A DNA stretch of 64,000 bases, taken from Macrophomina tecta. Taxonomy: Eukaryota > Ascomycota > Dothideomycetes > Botryosphaeriales > Botryosphaeriaceae. The stretch spans positions 868,001 through 932,000 of the forward strand of contig JAKSGN010000002.1 in assembly GCA_024180945.1 (NCBI GenBank), given 5' to 3'. Every line of letters starts with the position of its first letter. Position 1 is the first letter of the stretch. The position numbers and the translations under genes were made by a program. This document shows, one piece after another, positions 12,100-24,215 of this stretch. The notes beneath the pieces are model-generated. The model was given only the letters and a program-made list of their open reading frames with translations, was not told the DNA's origin and searched no databases.

Positions 12100-15000
12100 A
12101 TGACGTCCCAGGCCAAGAGTCGCCAGGAGAGAGAGAAAAAAGTCGGTGACCTCGTCGGTACGTGTTACGCTCTCCATTTCTTGCTCACGGCACACGAACA
12201 GCTTCACCTTGGCCGCTGTGCACACTCGTGTTGTCCCCGCCTCTTCCCATCAAGGACGCCGAAGAATAGAGCCATCCTCTGACCAATTTCCCAGCCTTCG
12301 CAACAACCCTCTCCCACCGCCTCCGCGCCAGCCCTTCCGACCTCACCGACCTCAAGCCCGTCCTCGCGTCCCACCTGTGCAGCACCTTCCCCCTCTTCGC
12401 CACCGCTGCCGCCCTCCACACCAAACGCGAGACCCTCGACGGCCTCGGCACGGACATTTGGAATCTTGCGACGCAGCTGGGCAGGGATGATGGTGACGGC
12501 GCCGCAGCGTTGGATAAGAGGACGCTCTGCTCGACCAGGCTGTTCGCCGTCTTGCTCCTGCACGCCGCCGCGCCGAGAGGTAAAGATGGCGGCGCCGGCG
12601 GGAAGTGGGCGAAGGAGGTGGAAAAGGGTGTGCGTGTGCTGAAGGTCGCGTTGAAGGCGGCAAAGGGGGCTCTCGAGGCGAAGATGGTGGGGGACACGGG
12701 TGTGATGAGGGTATTGGAGTGCGCGGCGGAGTGGGAGGAGAGGTTGAGGAGGGTCGAAGAGGAGGAGGGACGGGCCGGGAATGTCGGTGTGGATGTCGAT
12801 GTGGTGGAGGTGGTGAGGAGGTTGAGGGCGGAGTACTGGATTTTGAGGACGGTGCATGTGAGTTCTTCTCTCCCCACCCCGTGCTGTTTTGGACGATCAT
12901 TGCTGATTTTGAGCAGGGCTGGAAACAATCGCGGCTGGATATCGCGGAGCACATGTACTCCCACGGCGACCTTGAACCTAGCAGACTGGCTCCGGACACG
13001 GCGAATATGTTGACGGACGCGCTCTACGAGATCGGCAGAGATGTGTTCGGCAAGCATCAGTACGAGGATGCCGCCAAATGGCTGGAGCGCGCGTTCGGTG
13101 TCATTGGAGAACGCAACCTCGAAGAACTTGACCATGACGTCGTCGAACTTCGGATGTCAATCATGAACTATTTGTTGCGCGCGTACCTTGGAATCGGTGA
13201 TCAAAAGTCCCTAGAGAAGGCCCGAGGCATTGTCAGCGTTCTAGAGCTCGAGAATGGCGATAAGATGGTCGTACAGCTCTTGAAACTAGAGGTACTCGCT
13301 GCCGACGGTGATTCGGAAATCGATGTTGGGCAATACTCTTCGGTCGTCTCCCGGATGATACGGACAGTGGTCCTGACGGACGCGAGTTTCAAAACCATAA
13401 TGCACCACGTACACAAGATTAAGGGTAAAAGTTCAGAAATGGCGGGCAAAATCCTCGAGAAATTCATTCAGACCAGGATACTCACCCAAGAAAACGCTCA
13501 GTGGATTGAGAAGGTCGTTGTGACTCAGCTCTGGATATCCCTCGAGTCGGTCGAGTCGGCAACGAACCAGCCTTGTGAAAAGACCCTGGATCTCTTGAAC
13601 CTGGTCCTGCAGAACTCTCGCCCTTTTAATGCCCCGGCTACGCATGCGGCCCAAACGCTTCTCTGGAAACGAATTGAGATTATGTACGGCCAGGGAAAAT
13701 ACGATGAAACCGAAGCTTGGTGCAGCATTTCCCTCCATCCTTTGTTTGAGAAAGCAGGAGACCTGAATAAAGCTAAGATTGCCAGAAAGCTTATTCTTTG
13801 CGCTGTGGCAAAACAAGACCATAATGCTGCCCGCAAAGTATTCTTCGAGATGTCGGAATCAGCAAGGAACGCTCCGATGACGCGATACCTGATGTACAAA
13901 AGTGCCCTCCGGGACGCCCAGCCCGATTTCGCCGCCGAATGTCTCGATGTCATATGCAGGCAATCTGACAAGGATGTAACGCTTCTTTACGCCTGTGTCA
14001 TCGAAGCACAGAGTCTTTCGGACAGACGGCAGAGGATATTAGCATTGCAAAAGGTGCTGGAAATGTACGACTATGGAGCACCGCCGGAGGTCAACCTTCC
14101 GGCACTCCTACGGTCAACTATCCGGCTTCTCGTGCAACATCTTGGTGGCGTGGAGACTTTCAATGAGGATGCCATGGGAGAGCTCTGCAAAGTATTTGAG
14201 GCCGCTGCAGCGCAAGCTACAAAGGCTATGAGGCCTCAGAATGGACGAGCCAGCTCAGAACAAACTTTTACTGTTCAAGAGCTCGAATGGTTTTCTCGCA
14301 ACAGTTACAATATTTCACTCAAGTATTGTGCAGCTACTCATCCGTCTTGCCTTATTCGCCTACTCGACAAGTGCATCCAGTTTATCGCACTTCTTCAGAG
14401 AGCTTCTCCTAGGGCCGAAGGCGGAGATGGCAACGGAGACCTTGTTCTTCGTCTGCTGCTCTGCCACTACCTCGCGTCTTGCGCAGCCACTGTGCTCGCA
14501 AGATCTACTGATTCTATCGAGGAGTCGCTGACAGCGTATATGACTGCCTCAACACATGTCAAAGCTTTCCGAACCATCTCAGCACCCCTCTTACGAACCT
14601 CCCTTTCTTCAAAAAACGGCGGCAAATCAGCCGGTACAAGCTCCAACACAGATCTGGGCGCTGCCACCCTCGTGGATCTCGCCGCCAAAAGAGCGCGGCT
14701 CCTCCGATACGAACTCGAATCCGCACTCAAGCGTCGCGACTGGGACGGCTTGGACGCACTTTGGGATGACTGTTTTGACAACCAAGGCATCGGCACCACC
14801 GACACTGGTAGAAGCAAAGAAAGAGCAAGCAGCTGGTACACCCGCCACCTCGAGGCACTCGCCGACCTCGCACTCGTAATCCATGCTGAGTTGGCCAAAG
14901 CCGACACTGTCATCAACAAGAACACACCCTCCTCCTCAACACACTTCCACCACGCAGACACCATGACCGACACCTTCACCCACCGGGCCCGCATCCTCGG

Positions 15001-15532
15001 CGTCCTCCAGCGCATTACCAATACCAGCTGGCAAGGTGGTACCGGCTACACCAACGCCGACGTCGTCCGCCTCGCACGCTGGATCCGCTGTCTCTTCCAG
15101 CTGTGCATAGACAGCAGCGTCAGCGGCAGCAGCGGTCGTCAACCTAATAGCCACGACGCAGACGCTATCCCGCTCCAGTGCGTCGAGCAGGCCACGACGG
15201 TCGTCTCGTCTGTCGGCATTGCCGACCGCGCTCCCCATTTAGGACAGAGAGCGCTGACCGTCGATGATGAGGATGGCGGTGTGACGAGCAGGGAAAACGC
15301 GTACCCACTGATCGAAGCGGAGTGGCTCGCTGCCACGGCGTTTAACCGGGGGATTGAGTTTTTCTGCGCCGGGGACGACCAGAGATGCAGGTCGTGGTGC
15401 GATAGGGCGCTGGGGCTTGCGCAGGCGGTGGAGAAGGGGAGGAGGGCCTGTGGTCGTGGTCGTGGCGGAGGATTGTATGGGACGTTGATGGGGAAGTATA
15501 GGGGGTTGTTCTGGGGCGGAGAGGACGAGTGA
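12100..15532 (+). CDS. zip4: meiosis protein Spo22/Zip4 family (TPR scaffold)
   Basis: Exons 12100-12157, 12295-12857 and 12917-15532 give 1078 aa; introns are GT..AG and in phase. An ATG 21 nt upstream is out because it reads into TGA after seven codons. The protein is almost entirely helical with TPR-like repeats. Blocks such as ARFKVAV-region reverse frames are shadows; the real frame carries GWKQSRLDIAEHMY, YEIGRDVFGKHQYEDAAKWL and YNISLKYCAATHPSCLIRLL, matching the Spo22/Zip4 (meiosis-specific) family. In yeast, Zip4 is a ZMM protein that organises synapsis-initiation complexes and promotes class I crossovers. The gene implies retained meiotic machinery but not that the organism mates. 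Its C-terminus is Gly/Arg-rich (GRRACGRGRGGG) and poorly conserved. Confidence 0.85.
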
Positions 15533-15816
15533 CTGTGGCTGGCTGGCTGGCTGGTTGTGAGTGGGGGAGATAAGGGGGTTCATGCTGGGATTGGCTGAAG
15601 TGGGTGAGTGGGTGGAGTTCTTACTTGTGCGGAGGTAAATGGAGGGTTCGTTGCGGGGAGAGCGAGCCCTTTTGCCTGCGGATGCTAAACTTTTCGGGAA
15701 GCCGACGGCGGGCTAGCGATAGAGTTGCCAACACCTTTCCCTATACTCATGGTCAGGGAAGGCGATCCTCGCTTTTGTAAGAAGCTCCTGCATGGCCCAA
15801 AGGCACGCGTACGGCC

Positions 15817-15850
15817 AGTGGAAGCATTCGTCCGGACGACTGCTCCAACT
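15817..15850. repeat. 34-bp palindrome, collapsed form of the 73-bp repeat
   Basis: The sequence is an imperfect palindrome centred on TCCGGA at 15831-15836, with about four mismatches across 17-bp arms. Each arm matches the outer 17 bases of the 73-bp repeat family (AGTGGAAGCATTCG on the left; AGTTGGAGCAGTCG on the complement of the right). It looks like two terminal repeats joined directly, with the inner part missing. Confidence 0.65.
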
Positions 15851-15950
15851 CCCCATGGCACAAAGAAAATAGATTTGGAAGGGCTACCCCACAAGAGGGC
15901 CCGGAGGGGTGTGGGCAAATAGCTAACCTTGGAGTGAACAGGGCGAGGGG

Positions 15951-16023
15951 AGTTGAAGCAGTCTTCTGGATGAAAGTGTTAGGGAGGACTGCGTGAACTT
16001 ACCTCCAGACGCCTGTGTCAACT
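15951..16023. repeat. 73-bp inverted-repeat element, copy 1
   Basis: The left end begins AGTTGAAGCAGTCTTCTGGA. The complement of the right end begins AGTTGACACAGGCGTCTGGA. The two 30-base ends align with a few mismatches around an unrelated centre of about 13 bp. Length equals that of the copies at 28129, 35109 and 41908. I see no clear target-site duplication, and no open reading frame is carried. It resembles a very small non-autonomous inverted-repeat element; mobility is inferred only. Confidence 0.7.
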
Positions 16024-16376
16024 TCTCACGGTGGAAGTACGTTTGAAGATAAGTGGCGGCAGGAGTACAAACGACTCCCTCCCGTGGGGGTCACACTAAC
16101 CCATCGTATTTTTTTTATAATTTGTCTGAATAGAATGTTTTTCATTACACTAAGCATGAAACACTAAATATTAGCTGCCGATGAAAGGAAATACTGAAGG
16201 AAAACCAAAAAATCAATCATGTGTCTTTCTCATGCGTGCAGCAATACGAAAAGAAAAGTAGTCAACTTCCAAAAGCGGATGCTGTAGGACGAGGAAGACC
16301 GGCAAAACGCCAAAAACCCGCTTAATCATTACTCATGCCATAAAGAGAATCGAAAAGGAGAAACAAGAAGTCCAGC

Positions 16377-19300
16377 TTAGGTGCCAGTTTCCGTCTCCAC
16401 ACCCGGCTTTCTTCCTTCCAGCTGGCCCGTGATCTTGTTTTTGAACTTCCGCATCCCGATGATAGTCTCGTCCTTGGCGAACTTGGCATTGCGCGCTGGC
16501 TTCCACTGCATCATGCCCCTCTGCTTTCTGGCCTCGGTGCGTTTGTTCTGCTTATTGACGTCCTTGCTTGACTTGCTGCTGCCGCTGGTATTGCTGCTGT
16601 CCTGCGTCGTCGACGTATTGGTCGTCTCGCCGGAGATTGACTTCCGGCCGAAAACGTTGCCATTTTGGTTGACGCTGTCCGCATCTTGAACACCCAGGTC
16701 CTCGGAACTGCTATCGACCTGATCGTAGTCAGACTCATGGTCCTCATCTGAGCTAGGGTGGTTCGGGTCGTGGAGCGGCGGGTCGACGCCCGGCTCGCGG
16801 CGCTTGCGCCTTTTAGAGTCCATATATGCCTTGGGATCTTCTCCAAATGCGCCGGACCAGTCGGTACCGGATTTGGAGAGCCACCTCTTCTTCTCCTCCT
16901 CAGGTGCTTCCTTAAGAATGTCGCGACCCGCGGTAAGGGATTTCTCGTGCAGTTGCTGGATACGATCGGGGAGCTCCTTGTCCACACGATGTTGACGGAC
17001 GCCCTCAGCCATACACGCCTCCCATGTCTCATAAGTTTCACGGCTGTCGTTGTCCATGATGAAAGCCTCATGACTCTCGTCCATGCCAGCCTTGAAGCGT
17101 CCGCTGAATTGAAGGCGCCCGACTTCCTGGATGTCCTCGAGGCCTGGCTCGTTCTGGCAGTTGTCTTCTGTGATATAGTTCTGGGTAAGACGAGCGGGGG
17201 ATGAGCATGTCCATATAGGCACATTGACAGGCATCTCCTCGTTGTCAATGAAATGATGCAACCAGATGACAGCATATGCATCGGCCTTGCACTTTCCGCT
17301 GACATGGAACTCGAAGACAACCGGGGAGCGGTAGCGGTATTTCACAGGCAGGCGCACTTCCGACTTACCCTCCCTCTTTGTCAGATCCCAATACATACCA
17401 TCGCCTTCGTCCAGCTTACGAGCTTCAGTGCGGGGAATCTTAGCAGTGGATCCACCGGTGCGCAGACGAAGCTTGGCGTGATTGTTGTAGTTTACTGCAA
17501 GGATACGCTCAGAGGTGAATTCAAAGGTTCCGACATCCCATCCGAGGATGTTGGGCGGTAGGCGTGTTTCGATGCTGCGCCAGAGTAAAGAGATACGGAT
17601 GCGGCCGAAGCCAATACCACCATCAAGCGGGTACCAGCGCGTCACTTGGGAACTACTCTCCAATATGTCCGAAAGCTTGAGCGGGACTACACCAAGAATC
17701 GGGTCATGCTCCCTGTTACGGGAATCGCGAACAGTGATAGTGACGATTCCAGACCTCCAATCGCGCATGAAACGCTCAGTACCGGCGTTGAAGATCGGCT
17801 GGCTGCTTACCGCCTTCGCGCGGGTGCGGTAGACAAGCTCGTCATTGTATAGAATCGTGCAGTAACTGGTTGGGAGATCGCCCCCCTCTTGCTGTTTGGT
17901 TTCACCATAAGGCTTGGCCGGCTCGAATTCCCTGCCCTTTCGGCTGCCGGTGGTGCCCTTGATGTTCTCAAGTTCCAGATTGACAATCTGATGGACAATA
18001 ACACTGCATATTCCACTTGGCCAGAGAGGGTCGGGAGGAGTATGCTGGACGGCATCGTCTTCCTCGGTGTTGGTGACGCCTTTGTCGTCCTGGAGTTCGG
18101 GCTTGTCCTTCAGGCCGTCTTGAAGAGTCTTGTTCTTGCCATCGGTCCGGAGCTCAGGTCTGAATTTGGGCTTCGCAAAGTAACCAACTTCCCAGTGGAG
18201 CTCCCCGGGCATTGAGCTGTTTGCGTCCATACCAGCAAGCTTGCTCACCTGGGGGTACATCTTCCCCGGGTGCTGGATCATCTTTTGCATGGACAGCTCG
18301 ATTTTGCCGACGATGTCATCGGCACTGTGGCGATCAGAATCCCAAAGCTCTACGCTCAAATTCTCATCGGCCTTGATCAGCTCAGGTGTGACAAGCAATC
18401 TAGAAATTGTTAGTGTCTTCGCTGCGGCAATATTGTTGCGGAACTTACGCGGTGCTTTCTTCCCAGATAGGGTTCAAATCATCTGTGATGACACGCGTGC
18501 AGTACATGGGCTTGCCATACTTTGAGAAGGACAAGGTGATATACGGATCACTGCCGCCATGCTTACTGCCTCGCTTGTCTTGCTTGCTGAGACCAACGGC
18601 ACGGTGAATGCGGATCCACATGACCCCAAGAGCTTGGACATCCTTCTGAATATCATCACCTTGGAGAATGGCACGCATGTCGATTGACATTGACTTCGGC
18701 GCAACGTACATGCTTGCGGCGGCACCGATTGCATAGTTGACGAAATTAGAGATCAAAGGAAGGTTCAAGATGTTGACCCCCTTTTCGACCATAGGAATAC
18801 AACCTGCTTGGACCTGAGGAACACCCATCAAAGTAATGGTGACCGTCTTGAGGAAGGGAGGCTCTGGGGTCAAGTTCAGGCGCAAGCGAACGGTACCAAC
18901 CAGACCCTGGAGTTCGACGAAAATGGGCAGGGGGACGCCGATGAGTCCTTTGATGCCGAGGTAGAAGACAAGCTGCATGTGCATATTCCGGGCCTTATCC
19001 GAAGCACGCTTGCCAGCAGGCAGCGCGTGGTAGGCGAATGAACACTCGAGGTTGTAAAAATCGCCACCTTCTTCATCCGCAGCAGCCTCCTGAGGGTCCT
19101 TGGTCCTCTTGTTTTCTTTGTGGATTGCGTCCTTCAGCTCTTTCATATGCGAGTCTGGAAGAGCACGCAGACTCAGAATGCGGATAGGGTTACTTCCTTG
19201 GTTAATTTCTGCGACGCGGACGTTCTCGATGACTCCCGGAACTGAGGCCTGCATGACATCCTCGAGTGTGTCGGCGACACTCTGGAACATATCGGGATTG

Positions 19301-20245
19301 ATCAAGCCCCAAAAGATGCCTAGGAAAGTGTTCACCCACTCGACCGATTCGGGTAGTAGGTTCGCAGTGGCCTGCTGTTGGATCAGCTAGAATATTAACC
19401 CAACAAAGGATAAACACCCACTGTTTGTCCGCGGACTTTCTCGCTGTCCCACTCAACCTCTCGCCCGCTGCGGATGATCTCCTTCATCCACATAAAGACG
19501 CCAGAAGCTACGCAGGCACCCAGAGGAATCAAACCCAGTAAGCGGCCTCCGAAGATTCTTCCAAAGATGATTATAGCGGCGAAGATACCAATGCACAAGC
19601 CGGACGTCCGCTTCTCCATGGCGGCAAAATAGGGCTCGTAGCTAACCGAAGGTGTGGGATGAAAAAGAATATTGGTCTTCTCGCCATGGATGGGGACATC
19701 GGAAGTAGTGCCTTCCTGCACGGGATCTGGGGGTGCAATGACATCTTGGTTCTGCTTGTATTCGGGATTCGACTGCGAGGCATCGGTCCGGACTGGCTGT
19801 GCTGGAGTGAGTATTGAGAGTGGAATGGGGGCGGGAGGGAGGTGCAGCAGGGTGGCCATACCGTGACCTTGTCCAGAGCTTGGTTCGGTACGGAAAGCTG
19901 TCACAGGTCAGTGGGGATAGTGCGAGGCAAGAGGACTTCGGTCGTGCTCACCTTAGGATTATCCGCCTCGTCTATGGCGTCCTTCTTGATATCCTCTATG
20001 ACGACCTGGCGGCCGGTGGTGGGGTCGGTGACTTTTTTCTGGGAGCCTTTGATTCCGCGAGGGTGTTCCTCGTGGGCGGTGACCTGGGACTGGCCTGCAT
20101 TGAGGCTCTTCTCGCGCTCGTCGATCTGCTTGTCGCGCTGCTTCTTGTCCTGGTCGAGGTTCTCAAGAAATTTCTTGACGGTGGGCACGGGATTGGCGCC
20201 GGAATAGTGGCCGCCGGGGGCATGCTGCTGCTGCTGCTCGGCCAT
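16377..20245 (-). CDS. mug190: membrane-anchored SMP/C2-domain protein, Mug190 type
   Basis: Exons on the minus strand are 20245-19952, 19897-19862, 19796-19422, 19386-18449 and 18399-16377 (1221 aa), all GT..AG and in phase. An in-frame ATG at 20341 would add 32 residues; MAEQQQQ at 20245 is preferred. A hydrophobic hairpin at about 176-214 (GLCIGIFAAIIIFGR, then LIPLGACVASGVFMWM) should anchor it in the ER. An SMP-type lipid-transfer domain follows (about 250-455; SVEWVNTFLGIFWG, PPFLKTVTITLMGVPQV). Next come a C2 domain (about 487-610; GGSDPYITLSFSKYGKPMY, LNPIWEEST) and a second, more diverged C2 (about 677-800). The tail is Ser- and Lys-rich. The order matches fungal Mug190/tricalbin-like ER-plasma-membrane contact-site proteins that move lipid in response to calcium. 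It is divergent from the nagA-type gene, with about 600 bp between starts. Confidence 0.85.
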
Positions 20246-20841
20246 GGTTGGAGCAGCGAGAGTCGGGCGGGGAGGTGGAAGGAAGGGAGCGAAGAGGTTG
20301 AAGGGCCGCTCGAGCCTTCGCGCAGTAGTTGGAAGAGTCAATGACCGGGCGGCGGGGGTATATGAAAGCTCGGCGGGCAGCTCTCCAGCTGGGCGATCAG
20401 GCGACAGAGCTTGAATCCGGATTGACGCAAGGCAAGGAGGGCTGGGCTGGATCTGCGTGAGAGCTGCGCTGAGCGGACAGCGATGACATCATTGTGGCTG
20501 CCCAGACGCGCGCGCCCACGTCAATTGGGAACGCTCGGCCAAGGCAAGCCTGTGCCACCGCTGCTCGAAACATGCCGCCCGTCCCGAACGAGACAAGGCC
20601 GGCGCCCGATTGGTCTCCTGCAATGCGCGGCGTCTCCCGTGAGCGTGGTGTTGAAGCGCGGGCGACGACGCGCATCCCGGCAGCTTGGGGTTCCGCGCGC
20701 GATCACCACCATGGATGCCCTCGCCCCGCCCCACCCCCCGGCCTGAGCGACAGCTGAGATCGCTGCTCCTCCGCTTAATACCTCCCTCCACCACTGTCTC
20801 TACGAGTCAAGCCACAGCTGCCGATCGCACCTCGCCAAGCC
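20246..20841. promoter_or_regulatory. shared divergent promoter region
   Basis: The 596 bp between the start codons of the Mug190-type gene (-) and the GlcNAc-6-phosphate deacetylase gene (+). It is GC-rich and holds no supportable ORF. Because the genes point apart, it must contain both promoters. I could not pick out individual sites with confidence. Confidence 0.6.
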
Positions 20842-22477
20842 ATGTCCGACAACCAGTTCACCCTCTTCACCAACGGCAGCTACTGTCTCGGCGGCGAGCT
20901 AGTCGACGATCACCTCGTCATCTCCGAAGAGACAGGCCGCATTCTGAAGCGCACTGGCTACATTGGCGGCGAGATCGTGGACCTGGAGGGCAACATCGTG
21001 GCGCCCGGCTTCCTCGAGCTACACACAAACGGCGTCAACGGCTTCCACTTTACCCATTTTGAGAGCGAGCCACAGTATGGCCAGAAGCTCAAAGAGACGG
21101 CCGAATACTACGTCTCTCAAGGCGTGACTGGCTTCTGGGCAACCATACCCACTGTCGACACCCAAACTTTCCATCAGGTCTGTCACGATCTTATACATTT
21201 GCAGCGTGTTGTCCCTTTCGTATACGGTTGAAATTCCTTGTTTATGTTGAATGGCGTATAGCTGCTCCACAAGAGTAGGAGCAAGAGGTCTGTGTCGCCC
21301 TTTACGATGATCATGTCATCCAGGCTCTCTGCTGAGACATCGTCCACGTTTGTTTTGTTCGCGCTTAATCGCCCATACTCTATGTGGCTGGGGGCAATCA
21401 CTGCCAAAGGAGGATATCAGCCGGCGTTTACCTCGCGTCTATGCCCTCTAAAGTCCGCTTGGCTTCACCCATTGACGCCTGCAACAGATCCTCCCATCCC
21501 TCCGGCCGCGTTCGCTCTCACCCAACGGCGCATACCTTCACGGCGCCCACGCCGAAGGCCCCTACCTCCACCCCTCCAAAGCCGGCGCCCACAACCCCGC
21601 CCTCTTCCACACGCCCTCTACCACGCCCTCGCCGCTCACCATCTACGGCGCCCGCGGCCTCCCCTCCATCAAACTCACCACCCTCGCCCCAGAGCTCCCC
21701 TCCACTGCCTCCCTCATCACCACCCTCACCACCGCCCACTCCATCCGCGTCTCGCTGGGCCACACGACCGCTACCTACGCCCAAGCCCTCTCCGCCCTCA
21801 CCTCCGGCGCGACCTGCCTCACTCACACCCTCAACGCCATGCCCGAACTGTCCTCTCGCTCGCCCGGCCCCGCTGGCCTGCTCTCCCTCCCACCCACGCA
21901 CTCCCCGCCACCCCCTTACTACACCCTCATCCCCGACGGCCACCACCTGCACCCGCGCACCGTCGCCCTCCTCCACCGCGCCGCCCCCACTCGCGCCATC
22001 CTCGTCACCGACAGCATCGAGCTGGCCGGCCCCACCATCCCTGCCGGCATCTACCTCGGACACGCGCAGATCCCGCGCCGCCAACGCAAGGAGACGCACG
22101 ACCCCGTCACTCGCGAGCCCTTTCCCTCCGGGCCCCGCGCCGTTATCCACCGCGAAGCAGACGCCGAGGGCGAAGGCGAGGGCAAGGGTGAAGGAGGGGC
22201 AAACGACACCCTCATCGGCGGCTGCGGCACCCTCGCCCAGGGCGTGCGCAACCTGATGGCGTGGAGCGGCTGCTCGCTGCCGGAGGCCGTGCGTGCGGTA
22301 ACGGAGAATGTCGCGCACTTCATGGGCGTCGGGGCGCCGGACGCGCTGGAAGGGGGCGGGGTAGGCGTGCTCAAAGAGGGGAACAGGGCAGATCTCGTGG
22401 TGTTGAGCGAGGAGGGTGAGGTGCTACAGACGTGGGTGGGCGGACGGATGGTGTGGGAGAGGGAGGGCGGGTTGTAG
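20842..22477 (+). CDS. nagA: N-acetylglucosamine-6-phosphate deacetylase
   Basis: Two exons, 20842-21177 and 21488-22477, give 441 aa. The enzyme removes acetate from GlcNAc-6-phosphate in amino-sugar catabolism and chitin recycling. Amidohydrolase features are in order: metal-site motif FLELHTNGVNG (H61), glutamate ligand in HGAHAEGPYL (about E135), histidine in VSLGHTTATYAQAL, THTLNAMPEL, and the catalytic aspartate in AILVTDSIELAG. Exon 1 ends at a GTCTGT donor and exon 2 starts after CAACAG, in phase 0. The intron is 310 nt, about five times the local norm, and has stops in frame. A low-complexity insert EGEGEGKGEGG lies before GTLAQGVRNLM. The gene stands alone and is not in a visible GlcNAc-utilisation cluster. 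Confidence 0.9.
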
Positions 22478-24215
22478 GTCAGAATGGCCTTTTTGCCGGA
22501 AATGGATCGAGTGGATAGGAGAAGTGAGAGCTGGCTTAGCCTGGAGTGGCACTTTTAAGGAGGCCTTGTGGGGCGTTGTTGGAACTTTCTGCGTTCAGGC
22601 AGTTTGCTGGCTCGCATCAACTGCGCGCTGGCCGATCTCTTCTTCTCACTTGCCGTTGTATAAAGATTAGAGTCAATCCGTCGGGAACATACAACAGAAT
22701 CATGCTCTTTTGAGGACGCGATGTTTGATGAGGGTTGCTCACTGGTGCTGCGCTCCCATACGGACTGAATTCGTGATTGAGACGCAAGTTTGCACCTTCG
22801 CGTTAGAAGGTCTGCTTCACCTCTCTCGGCGGAAGCTAGCACTCGGACTGACTCCCACAAGATACCACCAAGCAGTCTGAGGCCCGCCAGACCAAAATAT
22901 CTACTTCTTCCCTAACCTGATGGCGGTCGCGTCGGTAACAGCATCTAAAATCAGATTCACGCTTTTGAGCAACAAAAAAGACCTTGATGCTCGTCAATAG
23001 GATCCTGCTATAGAGGAACGCCTATTGAGGCATACGAATTCTTGTGTTCGAACCACGTACGGAACAGTTTTTGAATGTATAGAACTAAGTGGTGAAGTCG
23101 TAAGTGGACAGAAGAGGCCTCCACTAACCACACGCACAACCACAACCACAGTACACACCGAAGCACACAGCATCAAAAAAAAAAAAAAAAAAATTCCAAT
23201 GCTTTTTGGTTTAACCGTTTCCCAGCCATAATGATCGTTGTGCAACTTAACTCTAAAAAACAGAAGTTGCATGTAAGGTGTGTATAGTATGTGGTGCGTG
23301 TATGAGCTATCCATTTCCCTACCTCCAACCATTCAATCAGTCATCAATAGATAAAGAAAAAGGAAAACAGAGGCATCATTCGCCCAGGAACGAGGACCCC
23401 CATGCCAACCTTCCGCTTCCAAGCTCGTCTTCCTACCTCCACCAAATCCCATCCACCTGATAACCAAAGCATCAAGAAAAGTCATACAGGTATGAGAGAC
23501 GTATTGTCGAGTAGGGAGGACGGAATTAGAAGGAAAGGCCAGTGAGGAACTAGAATAACACACTATTTTCGCCAACAGTTGTCAAGCAAGAAAGAGAAAC
23601 ACCTGTGCTGTGCAGAGATTGTGGCTGGCGGGCGTACTTTGGAAACCTCTTTGATCAGGAATTCAAGTCACACCCCGCCTTCGCCAGTAGAGAACCAGAG
23701 AAACCATTCCCCCAACCAAAAACTCCGGTGGGTTTCCCAACCCGCTGCAATGGTCTGTGCGATTTGTGTACAGAGTAAATTTGCATGTGTGGGGAAAGCA
23801 AGAAAAAAAGAAAAAAGATCGATGATGGGGGTCGTTAGGAGAACATTAGAAAACCGCAAATGCTTCGATGGGTCCGAGTCGTGATGAATTCTGGGGGTTG
23901 TGGCGAGTAAGTGTTGATAATGAAATCTTTCGCTTAAGAAGTTGCATGTGACCAATATCCTCCGCACTCCTGCTTGAACATCCGCTGACGTGAATGAGGT
24001 GGTTCAAGCTCAGTGCTCCTCTCCACAGAGGCTGTTGGAGTCTTAGTATGCAAAAACTGCGGCAAAGTGTCCGACGTAAGAATCTCGCGATCTGCCGACT
24101 CTTGGTGCTGCTGCTGCCCACCTTCTTCCCGGAAAAGTTTATACGCGAATAACGGTCGGCGGAATAGCCCGGTCGGAGTAGCCTGCCAGGTTCGTGGGGA
24201 GCCGAAAAGGTCCGA
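22478..24215. other. long intergenic region, tail to tail
   Basis: About 1.7 kb between the converging nagA (+) and GYP5 (-) genes. It contains a 19-A tract (23175-23193) and no supportable coding sequence on either strand. A TTCGAACC-like stretch near 23045 resembles a tRNA B box but has no A box at a fitting distance, so no tRNA is called. Confidence 0.5.
23175..23193. repeat. poly-A homopolymer (19 A)
   Basis: An uninterrupted run of 19 A in the nagA-GYP5 interval. It is low-complexity sequence of no assigned role. Confidence 0.9.

Larger units (their letters stand above)
15533..16376. other. intergenic region carrying palindromic repeats
   Basis: The tail-to-tail interval between the ZIP4 gene (+) and the C2-domain gene (-). 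No gene is supported. It contains two members of the dispersed inverted-repeat family described separately (15817-15850 and 15951-16023) and an AT-rich stretch near 16100-16200 that may hold the 3' ends. Confidence 0.6.

Noticed and set aside
21292..22318. Long Pro/Arg- and Ser/Pro-rich plus-strand ORFs and a 266-codon minus-strand Gly-rich ORF over nagA exon 2
   Set aside because: They are frame shadows of the C-rich nagA exon; only one frame carries the deacetylase motifs.
22750..22822. Possible further 73-bp element ending TCTGCTTCACCT
   Set aside because: Only the right end resembles the family; the expected left end does not match.
23043..23060. tRNA B-box-like sequence TGTTCGAACCAC
   Set aside because: No matching A box or cloverleaf stems are found at a fitting distance upstream.
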